Shown here piece after piece: positions 1 to 5,365 of a stretch of 7,311 bases of DNA. The notes under the pieces are model-generated. The model saw only the letters and a list, made by a program, of their open reading frames with translations. It had not been told where the DNA came from and made no database searches. The stretch is from Thermococcus sp. (GTDB taxonomy: Archaea; Methanobacteriota_B; Thermococci; Thermococcales; Thermococcaceae): the NCBI GenBank assembly GCA_015522395.1, contig WAMH01000234.1, forward strand, positions 1 through 7,311, given 5' to 3'. Both the position numbers and the translations under genes were made by a program. The stretch's first letter is position 1, and each line of letters starts with the position of its first letter.

Positions 1-171
1 GACAGGGCCAGGTACATAGACCTCGAAGTGGACATCGTGAAGTGGCCGGACGGCAAGAAGGAGATAATCGACAAGGAGAAACTCACCGAGCACTACGAGG
101 AAGGAACGATAAGCGAGAAGCTCTACAGGGCCGTCCTGAGGATAGTGCAGGAGGTCTACGAGAGGGTTTAG
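1..171 (+). CDS. fau-1: C-terminal fragment of FAU-1-like (DUF402) RNA-binding/ribonuclease protein, 5' truncated by window edge
   Basis: The frame is open from the first base to a TAG at 169-171 (56 codons). The peptide contains a YIDLEVDIVKWPDG segment, then IIDKEKL, then a YEEGTISEKLY helix. This is the typical end of a DUF402 domain, in which a conserved acidic patch (DLEVD, then PDG, then ID.E.L) precedes a Glu-rich helix. In Thermococcales this domain ends the FAU-1 protein, described as an AU-rich-RNA-binding protein and ribonuclease with an RNase E/G-like N-terminal part. The N-terminal part lies outside the window, so the full architecture is not shown here, and a stand-alone DUF402 protein is the alternative. 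Its stop codon overlaps the stop of the convergent vapC gene by a few bases, so there is no intergenic space. Confidence 0.72.
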   Translation, partial: DRARYIDLEVDIVKWPDGKKEIIDKEKLTEHYEEGTISEKLYRAVLRIVQEVYERV

Positions 172-554
172 GGCAGGATTTTGATGCCCAGCTTCTCGGC
201 ATCTTTTTTCAGTCTTTTATCGTAGGTTGCCAGCCTTTTGAAGTCCTCGGCAGTTGCCAGGATAACCATGTCGTTGAAGCGCTTTGGATTCTTGGTCAGC
301 TCCAGCGCGCGTTTTGTGTACTTCCCGCCATCGCCGATTACCTTCGTCCTTGGGCTGTTCAGGATTGAGGAGACCACCTTCATTATGTCTTCCCCGCTGT
401 AACCCTCCTCCCTAAAAAACCAGTAGAGCTCGTAGAGAACCATGCTGGGGACGATCCACCTTTCCAGCGATGCAAGGAGGTTTCTCGCTTCCGAGTTGAA
501 CTCCGAATCCCTCAGGGTGGCGTATATGAAGACGTTGGTGTCTATTACCGTCAC
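168..554 (-). CDS. vapC: VapC-family PIN-domain ribonuclease toxin
   Basis: This 128-aa protein is the usual size for a single PIN domain. It opens with the diagnostic VIDTNVFIYA strand (Asp5), has an acidic residue in VLYELYWFF (Glu42), and two further acidic residues in KRFNDMVILA (Asp95) and LATYDKRL (Asp112). These four would coordinate the Mg2+/Mn2+ of a PIN endoribonuclease. VapC toxins cut specific RNAs, often tRNA or rRNA, when released from their antitoxin. The start is a GTG (552-554) inside the 4-bp GTGA overlap with the antitoxin stop, with GGTGAGG just upstream in the antitoxin's last codons, which indicates translational coupling. The 3' end overlaps the stop codon of the convergent DUF402 gene. 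All four catalytic positions are present, so the toxin looks intact. Its RNA target cannot be read from the sequence. Confidence 0.9.
   Translation of the reverse strand: MTVIDTNVFIYATLRDSEFNSEARNLLASLERWIVPSMVLYELYWFFREEGYSGEDIMKVVSSILNSPRTKVIGDGGKYTKRALELTKNPKRFNDMVILATAEDFKRLATYDKRLKKDAEKLGIKILP
179..218 (+). terminator. Candidate oligo-T transcription terminator for the DUF402 gene
   Basis: Shortly after the TAG at 169-171 the plus strand carries T-tracts at 179-182, 204-209 (six Ts) and 215-218. Archaeal RNA polymerase terminates at oligo-T stretches without needing a hairpin, so these are plausible 3' end signals. They lie inside the convergent vapC gene, opposite its Lys-rich C-terminal codons, so the T-runs may simply reflect AAA/AAG codons on the other strand. 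Confidence 0.4.
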
Positions 555-775
555 TCCTCCTCACCTTGGCCCCTTCTTATTGCCTCCTCAATGTCCTCGA
601 CCTTCAGTCCCTTTCCCCCGGGCAGTAGGGGAAGTTCAAGGTCGCTCTTTTTGATCACGGCCTTCCCGTCTTCGATCTCGACGACGAGGACATCGCCCAC
701 TTTAATTCCCAGCTTCTTCCTAATATCGCTTGGGATAGTAATCTGATAGTTTCTAGTTACCTTTGTGACTCCCAT
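551..775 (-). CDS. vapB: AbrB/SpoVT-family antitoxin, cognate of the downstream VapC
   Basis: This 74-aa protein has the swapped-hairpin AbrB DNA-binding fold at residues 1-43: VTRNYQITIPSDIRKKLGI followed by VGDVLVVEIEDGKAVIKK. The short C-terminal tail (LKVEDIEEAIRRG, residues 57-69) ends in acidic residues and is the expected toxin-binding helix. It is the first gene of the pair and its TGA overlaps the GTG start of the PIN toxin, the standard antitoxin-toxin order. AbrB-type antitoxins bind their own promoter, usually tighter in complex with the toxin, so it probably represses 776-815. That region also abuts the promoter of the divergent restriction-modification gene. The ATG at 773-775 is preceded by GGTGAG at 779-784. 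The family is clear; the autoregulation is inferred. Confidence 0.9.
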   Translation of the reverse strand: MGVTKVTRNYQITIPSDIRKKLGIKVGDVLVVEIEDGKAVIKKSDLELPLLPGGKGLKVEDIEEAIRRGQGEEE

Positions 776-778
776 AGT

Positions 779-814
779 CTCACCGGATATAGCAGGGCAC
801 TGGAGTGTAAAAAC
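779..814 (-). promoter_or_regulatory. Putative vapBC promoter and ribosome binding site
   Basis: Read on the minus strand, a TTTTTACA TATA-like element begins at 813 and GGTGAG (784-779) sits 3 nt before the vapB ATG. The first T of the TATA is 38 bp from the start codon, matching three other promoters in the window and predicting a leader of about 10 nt. The alternative is the AT-rich block at 831-840, which reads AATATTAAA on this strand and would give a longer leader. Confidence 0.45.
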
Positions 815-822
815 GTTGCGGT

Positions 823-865
823 GGAAACCCTTTAATATTTCTCCGTGTTCTCTATCCTTTGGTGA
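823..865 (+). promoter_or_regulatory. Putative promoter and ribosome binding site of the restriction-modification gene
   Basis: An A-rich BRE-like stretch (GGAAA, 823-827) precedes a TTTAATATT TATA box at 831-839. GGTGA at 861-865 then lies 4 nt before the ATG at 870. TATA-to-start spacing is 39 bp, so transcription should begin near 860 and the mRNA would start almost at the GGTGA. This element decides the start codon: the longer open frame beginning at 765 would initiate upstream of this TATA box and inside the opposing vapB start region. Confidence 0.6.
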
Positions 866-869
866 TAAA

Positions 870-3800
870 ATGAAGCCGGGTGTTTTAAGGGGTTATTCTA
901 GGGGCCTCAAAAAAGTCCATGAAGCGGGTGCGACTACCGAGTATTCTTACCGCACGGCTTTTCACGAGTTTCTCAGAGGGCTGTTCTCGAAGGAGTACAA
1001 CGTCAAAATAATCCATGAACCCGGAAGGGAGACATTTGGTGCGCCAGATTTTAAGGTGTTCACTGATTCCGGGATCATAGGATACATCGAGACCAAGGCT
1101 CCCGATGTTGACCTTCACAGGCTTCCGAAGAGGGATAAAAGTCAGATCAAGCGCTATTCTGAGAGGCTGGACAACTTCATACTGACCAACTACCGTGACT
1201 TCGTTCTCTACCAGAGGGGCGAGAAGGTTGATGAGGTTTCCCTCATTGACGAGGACTTTAACCTGATCGAGTCAAACGTGGAGAAGTTCAACCGGCTTAT
1301 CCAGAGGTTTCTGAGCTTTGCAGTCCCCAGTATTAAGGATCCTGAGAGTCTTGCCCACATTCTGGCAAAGAGGGCCATGATCCTGAAGGATGTGGTTCTC
1401 GAAAATATGGGTGAGGATGAGCAGCTCCAGTATCTCTATCAGGCATTTAAGGAGCACCTCATGGCGGGAATGAAGAAGAGCGAGTTTGCAGATGCCTACG
1501 CCCAGACCGTAGTTTATGGTCTCTTCATGGCTAGGTTCACGATAAAGGGCCGCCTCACAAGGGAGAACGTCGCCTTCAGAGGCGTTCCGAAGTCCCTCCG
1601 TGTAGTCCACGAGATATTCAAGTACATAGCCTCCGACCTCCCGGATTACCTCGAGTGGATCCTTGAGGAGCTCATTGCGATACTCAACAACGTGGACGTT
1701 GAGGCGCTTAAGAGGCGCTTCCACTTCGGGAACGGTGAGTTTGATCCGTTCCTTCACTTCTACGAGACGTTTCTGGCGGAGTATAACCCCAGGCTCAGGA
1801 AATCGAAGGGAGTCTACTACACCCCGATTCCCGTCGTCGAGTTCATCGTCAACTCGGTCGATGAGATACTGAAGGAGAGGTTCGGAAAGAGGCTTCATGA
1901 TGATGGAGTAACCATACTCGACCCCGCCACAGGAACCGGGACGTTCTTGGGCGGCGTCCTCGACAGAATACACCGGAACATCAAAGGAACCCTCTTCCAG
2001 CTCTACCTCAAGGAGAGGCTTTTAAACAACATCTACGGCTTTGAAATCCTAATCTCCCCATACCTCGTTGCCCACCTCAAGCTCTCGATGGTGCTCAACC
2101 AGTGGGGCATAAAGCTGAGGGACGACGAGAGATTCAGGATCTATCTCACCAACGCCCTTGACCTGATGAGGGAGAGGGGACAGGCTGGTCTCTTCGAGAG
2201 GGCTTTGGACAGGGAGAGCGAGGAAGCGGATAAGGTGAAGAAGAACGCGAAGATATTCGTGGTCGTTGGAAACCCGCCCTACGACGTCAAGCCGAGCGAG
2301 GGCTGGATTGCAGAGCTGATGGAGGATTATCTGCATGGCCTTGGAGTTGAAAAGGAGAAAAAGAAGGGCGCTCTGCAAGATGACTACGTTAAGTTCATCC
2401 GCTTTGCCCAGTGGAAAATAGATCAGAACGGTAAAGGGATAGTTGGCTTCATAACGAACAACTCCTACTTAGACGGCCTCGTCCACAGGAGGATGAGGCA
2501 GAGCCTGATGGAGAGCTTCGATGAGATATACATCCTCAACCTTCACGGGAATACACGGAGGGGCGAAACCGACGAGAACGTCTTTGACATCCAGCAGGGA
2601 GTTGCCATAGCGCTCTTCGTGAAGCTGAGGGAAGGCAGGCATAAGGCGGAAGAGTGCAAGGTCTACTATTACTCAATCGTCCACGATGCAGGAAAAACGG
2701 CGAGGGAGGGGAAGTACGGGTTTTTGAGAAACGAGAGCTGGAAGACTGTCGAATGGAAAGAGCTTGAGCCAAAAGAGCCGTACTACTTCTTCGTGCCTAA
2801 GGATTTGAGCCTCGAAGAAGAGTACTCAAAGTTCCCGAAGCTGGACGAGATTTTTGAGGTTTACAGCTCTGGAGTGGAGACTCAAAATGATGAAGCCACA
2901 GTTGCTTTTACTAGGGAGGAGTTGAAACAGCGCATTAAAGATTTTGTTGAGCTGGGTATTGAAGAAATCCGTCGTAAGTATGGATTCAAAGACAAGAGCG
3001 TTTGGAACTTGAGAGATGCAACGGAAGCTGTTAAAGAAGACGTTTTGAAGTTTGGGGATATTGATCGCGCATTTTCGAGTAGAGCAATAAAAATCTGGTA
3101 CAAGCCATTTGACGTCAGATGGACATACTATCACCCACAGTCTGGCGGTTTTATGGGGCGTCCGAGATATAACTCTCTCAAACACCTCGCCCTTCATGAC
3201 AACATGGCTCTCGTTACATCAAGACAGGTTCTCAACGAGTTCGATGCAGTCCTTGTCGTTCCAACGATAACAGTCCACAGAATTTTTGCTGCCCAAAACG
3301 TGAACAAGGCTTACCTCTTCCCCCTCTACCTCTACTCCGACGACGGCAAAACGAGAAGGCCCAACCTAAAGCCTGAGTTCCTCGAAGAGCTCAGGAAGCG
3401 CTACGGCGATGTTACTCCGGAGGACTTCCTGTACTATGCCTACGCGGTTCTTCACGACCCCAAGTACCGGAAGCGTTATGCTGAGTTCCTCAAGTTCGAC
3501 TTCCCGAGGATACCGCTCTACGATAGGGAAACCTTCGAAAAGTACAGAGAAATCGGCGAGGAGCTGGTCAAGCTCCACCTCATGAAGGTTGACTTCCCGG
3601 TCGAGCCCAAACTGGTCGACGACGACCTCACCGTTGAGAGGGTCAAGTACGACGGTAAGGACTGCGTGGCCATAAACAAGACGACCAAGCTCTGCGGAAT
3701 CCCACCGGAGGTCTGGGAATACACGATAGGTGGCTACCGCGTCATTGAGAAGTACCTCAAGGGCAGAAAGGGTAGGAAGCTAAGCCTCGATGAGCTCGAG

Positions 3801-3881
3801 CACATTTACAGGGTTATTGAAATCCTGAGGAGGACGATTGAACTCGTTAGGGAGCTTGAAGCAATAGAGCCGAAGTTTTGA
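870..3881 (+). CDS. Single-chain restriction-modification enzyme (Type IIG / helicase-less Type ISP-like): PD-(D/E)xK nuclease + N6-adenine DNA methyltransferase
   Basis: This 1003-aa protein both methylates and probably cleaves DNA. Residues 20-110 form a PD-(D/E)xK nuclease: GAPDF supplies Asp60 and YIETK supplies Glu74 and Lys76. Residues about 180-310 are a helical connector. The methyltransferase core follows: VYYTPIP (315-321, motif X), DPATGTGTF (351-359, SAM-binding motif I), YGFEI (389-393) and NPPY (468-471, catalytic motif IV), the order typical of gamma-class N6-adenine enzymes. Residues 523-585 (GIVGFITNNSYLDG, FDIQQGVAIALFVK) and the C-terminus (VWEYTIGGYRVIEKYL..RKGRKLS, 948-972) match the Type ISP/IIG specificity part. 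Type ISP enzymes such as LlaGI carry a RecA-like helicase between nuclease and methyltransferase and are about 1.6 kaa long; none is present here. No separate S, R or M subunit is adjacent. Codons 671-751 are AT-rich compared with the rest. The start at 870 is chosen from its GGTGA and TATA. The recognition site cannot be predicted. Confidence 0.88.
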   Translation: MKPGVLRGYSRGLKKVHEAGATTEYSYRTAFHEFLRGLFSKEYNVKIIHEPGRETFGAPDFKVFTDSGIIGYIETKAPDVDLHRLPKRDKSQIKRYSERLDNFILTNYRDFVLYQRGEKVDEVSLIDEDFNLIESNVEKFNRLIQRFLSFAVPSIKDPESLAHILAKRAMILKDVVLENMGEDEQLQYLYQAFKEHLMAGMKKSEFADAYAQTVVYGLFMARFTIKGRLTRENVAFRGVPKSLRVVHEIFKYIASDLPDYLEWILEELIAILNNVDVEALKRRFHFGNGEFDPFLHFYETFLAEYNPRLRKSKGVYYTPIPVVEFIVNSVDEILKERFGKRLHDDGVTILDPATGTGTFLGGVLDRIHRNIKGTLFQLYLKERLLNNIYGFEILISPYLVAHLKLSMVLNQWGIKLRDDERFRIYLTNALDLMRERGQAGLFERALDRESEEADKVKKNAKIFVVVGNPPYDVKPSEGWIAELMEDYLHGLGVEKEKKKGALQDDYVKFIRFAQWKIDQNGKGIVGFITNNSYLDGLVHRRMRQSLMESFDEIYILNLHGNTRRGETDENVFDIQQGVAIALFVKLREGRHKAEECKVYYYSIVHDAGKTAREGKYGFLRNESWKTVEWKELEPKEPYYFFVPKDLSLEEEYSKFPKLDEIFEVYSSGVETQNDEATVAFTREELKQRIKDFVELGIEEIRRKYGFKDKSVWNLRDATEAVKEDVLKFGDIDRAFSSRAIKIWYKPFDVRWTYYHPQSGGFMGRPRYNSLKHLALHDNMALVTSRQVLNEFDAVLVVPTITVHRIFAAQNVNKAYLFPLYLYSDDGKTRRPNLKPEFLEELRKRYGDVTPEDFLYYAYAVLHDPKYRKRYAEFLKFDFPRIPLYDRETFEKYREIGEELVKLHLMKVDFPVEPKLVDDDLTVERVKYDGKDCVAINKTTKLCGIPPEVWEYTIGGYRVIEKYLKGRKGRKLSLDELEHIYRVIEILRRTIELVRELEAIEPKF

Positions 3882-3891
3882 TCCTCCAGCC

Positions 3892-3932
3892 GAATATTAC
3901 AAAATTGGTAATATACTCGCCGGGTAATATTC
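3892..3932 (+). repeat. Inverted/direct repeat cluster (GTAATAT) at a convergent gene junction
   Basis: GAATATTAC (3892-3900) is an exact inverted copy of GTAATATTC (3924-3932), and a third copy of GTAATAT lies between them (3908-3914). The first copy can pair with either later copy: a 7-bp stem with a 7-nt loop, or a 9-bp stem with a 23-nt loop. It fills nearly all of the 49-bp space between the restriction-modification stop and the radB stop. It could stabilise or terminate transcripts from both sides. The stems are AT-rich, and the function is unknown. Confidence 0.6.
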
Positions 3933-4626
3933 AGATGTTTTCTTTTCCCTTTTCCTGCTTGGTCTCGATGGCCTCCTCAATCCCCCTCTCAGTTATCCTG
4001 AAGAAGACCATTCCGCCCTCGGGCTTGAAGCGGTGCCTTTCCAAAACCGCGGCCCTCAATCCGGGTGTCGAGAGCCTGTCAAGCCGGAGGATGTCCTTCG
4101 TTCTGTAGTTGAGAGTATGCTCCGCTACTGGCTTCATCCTCCCGGCCCTGCTGTCGAAGTGCACTTGGTTGATCACCAGAACGGGGATATCGTTCTTCCT
4201 CGCTATCCAGAGGAGAACCTGCAACTGCTTGGCCAGCTCGTTCGCGAGGTTCCTCCTCCGCTCCTCCGCTCGATAATGAGCTGTAAGGGAATCCACAACG
4301 ACGAGGGAGAACGTTTTATCGACAACCTTCTTGAGCGAGCCGATAACGCGCCTCTGCTCCTTGAAGTCCCCGGGGGTGAAGAGGATGAAGCGCTGGAGGG
4401 CCTCCTCGGGGTTAAGCCCCCTCGCCTCCGCTATCTGGGAGAGCCTCTCAGGGGAGAATCCGCCCTCGGTGTCAACATAGGCGACTTTTTTCCCGCTCAG
4501 GAGGCCGATCTGAAGGGCAAGGGTCGTCTTTCCGGTAGCAAAGCTTCCGTAGACCTGCGTTAAAACTCCCTCCGCAACCCCCCCGCCGAGAAGCTCGTCG
4601 AGTGATTTTACCCCCGTTGAGAGCAT
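3931..4626 (-). CDS. radB: RadB, RecA-superfamily recombinase paralogue (DNA repair and recombination protein)
   Basis: This 231-aa protein is the ATPase core of the archaeal RadA/Rad51 family without the N-terminal HhH DNA-binding domain of RadA, which defines RadB. Walker A is GSFATGKT (27-34), followed by VAYVDTEGGFSPERL. Walker B is LVVVD (108-112). NQVHF and the following basic residues (from about 153) cover the L2-like DNA-binding region. A basic RHR (197-199) sits where RadB proteins are described as having a K-H-R triad. RadB assists homologous recombination and interacts with RadA and Hjc; its own ATPase is weak. An in-frame GTG at 4635 would add three residues, but GGTGA at 4632-4636 sits 5 nt before the ATG at 4624-4626, so the ATG is preferred (N-terminus MLSTGVKSLDELLGGG). 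It follows the hydrolase gene by 11 nt and should be co-transcribed with it. Confidence 0.95.
   Translation of the reverse strand: MLSTGVKSLDELLGGGVAEGVLTQVYGSFATGKTTLALQIGLLSGKKVAYVDTEGGFSPERLSQIAEARGLNPEEALQRFILFTPGDFKEQRRVIGSLKKVVDKTFSLVVVDSLTAHYRAEERRRNLANELAKQLQVLLWIARKNDIPVLVINQVHFDSRAGRMKPVAEHTLNYRTKDILRLDRLSTPGLRAAVLERHRFKPEGGMVFFRITERGIEEAIETKQEKGKENI
3938..3953 (+). terminator. Candidate oligo-T terminator for the restriction-modification gene
   Basis: Three T4 tracts (3938-3941, 3943-3946, 3950-3953) separated by C's begin 57 bp after the TGA at 3879-3881. Such pyrimidine-rich T-tracts are typical archaeal termination signals. They lie opposite the Lys/Glu-rich last codons of radB, so coding constraint on the other strand is an alternative explanation. 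Confidence 0.5.
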
Positions 4627-4637
4627 CCCATTCACCG

Positions 4638-5273
4638 CTAGAGGGTCAGCTCCTCGTAGAGTTCTAGTGGCTTGACAAGTGTCCAGATGCGCTTCCTCTG
4701 GAGCTCACCCCGGAGCTTCTCGGGGTCTCCCTCACCGTAAACACCGTAGTGCATTGGGACGACTAGACGGGGTTTTATGTCCTCAACTATCTGTGCCGCC
4801 TCGCGCTCGTTCGCGGTGGAGCGGCCGCTTATGGGTACGAGGAGGACGTCAACCTTTCCGCGGAGTCTCTGGAGATGCGGTGTGGAGTAGGTATCGCCGG
4901 CGTGGAAGAGCCTTTTGTCGCCCTCTATGAGATAACCTAGGGGGTACTGACTGGAGGGGTGTTCCATGTAGAAGGCGGTGACCTTGACCCCGTTTTCAAG
5001 CTCTATCGTCTGCCCCTCGCGTATCTCCCTGACCTTCGTGACACCGTCGCTTATCGCCATCATGTAAACGGTAGGGGGCCCGATGACGGTTGCGTCCCTC
5101 AACCTTGAAAGGAGCTCAACTTTTCCGTAGTGGTCCACGTGCTCGTGGGTTATCAGTATGTAGTCCACCTCACCTATTCTGTCGTCGTCGATTTCCGGAT
5201 AGGGGTCGATGAGCAGTCTCACACCCTTGGTCTCTACCCAAAAGCAGGAGTGTCCGTACCAGATGATCTTCAT
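4638..5273 (-). CDS. UPF0173 / UlaG-like metallo-beta-lactamase-fold hydrolase
   Basis: This 211-aa protein has the complete metallo-beta-lactamase metal site: GHSC near the N-terminus (His8), THEHVDH (His43, His45, Asp47, His48), His105 in MEHPSS, FHAGDT (Asp127) and PMHYG (His175). The MKIIWYGHSC start, the compact size and the GDT motif place it in the UPF0173/UlaG-like group of predicted metal-dependent hydrolases, which includes L-ascorbate-6-phosphate lactonase; the archaeal substrate is unknown. A TTG at 5298-5300 would add nine residues. However, GAGGTGA (5279-5285) lies 5 nt before the ATG at 5271-5273, and the family usually begins MK(I/V), so the ATG is chosen. It is the first gene of a two-gene operon with radB. 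No signal peptide is visible, so it should be cytoplasmic. A nuclease role in repair is conceivable only from context. Confidence 0.88.
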   Translation of the reverse strand: MKIIWYGHSCFWVETKGVRLLIDPYPEIDDDRIGEVDYILITHEHVDHYGKVELLSRLRDATVIGPPTVYMMAISDGVTKVREIREGQTIELENGVKVTAFYMEHPSSQYPLGYLIEGDKRLFHAGDTYSTPHLQRLRGKVDVLLVPISGRSTANEREAAQIVEDIKPRLVVPMHYGVYGEGDPEKLRGELQRKRIWTLVKPLELYEELTL

Positions 5274-5278
5274 GTCTC

Positions 5279-5320
5279 TCACCTCTACCACCTCAGGCAA
5301 AGTAAACTTAAAGTTTTCCC
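5279..5320 (-). promoter_or_regulatory. Putative promoter and ribosome binding site of the hydrolase-radB operon
   Basis: On the minus strand GGGAAAAC (5320-5313, BRE-like) leads into TTTAAG (5312-5307). GAGGTGA (5285-5279) follows, 5 nt before the ATG at 5273. TATA-to-start spacing is 39 bp. Transcription would start near 5283, giving a leader of about 10 nt. Confidence 0.6.
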
Positions 5321-5324
5321 GGCA

Positions 5325-5360
5325 GGTTTTATAAGGGCTCGTTCTAACTCCAGACGGTGG
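5325..5360 (+). promoter_or_regulatory. Putative promoter and ribosome binding site of the DUF1614 gene
   Basis: TTTTATAA (5327-5334) is a good archaeal TATA box. GGTGG (5356-5360) then lies 5 nt before the GTG at 5366. TATA-to-start spacing, counted from the T at 5328, is 38 bp. The promoter is back-to-back with that of the hydrolase-radB operon, the two TATA boxes being only about 15 bp apart. Confidence 0.6.
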
Positions 5361-5365
5361 GACCG

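Noticed and set aside
42..368. A 108-codon plus-strand open frame spanning the DUF402 gene end and the vapC gene.
   Set aside because: It runs out of frame through the DUF402 coding end and antisense to vapC. It has Arg/Gln-rich composition, no domain and no ribosome binding site.
765..869. A 35-codon N-terminal extension of the restriction-modification protein, from an ATG at 765.
   Set aside because: It lies upstream of the TATA box at 831, overlaps the vapB start codon region, lacks a ribosome binding site and adds no recognisable domain sequence. ATG 870 has GGTGA 4 nt upstream.
1272..1973. A 233-codon minus-strand open frame inside the restriction-modification gene.
   Set aside because: It is antisense to the conserved connector and methyltransferase motif region. 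Its translation shows no coherent domain and it has no ribosome binding site; it is a by-product of codon bias on the coding strand.
4033..4563. A 176-codon plus-strand open frame across radB.
   Set aside because: It is antisense to the Walker motifs of radB. The peptide is Pro/Gly/Arg-rich with no family resemblance, as expected of a shadow of GC-rich coding sequence.
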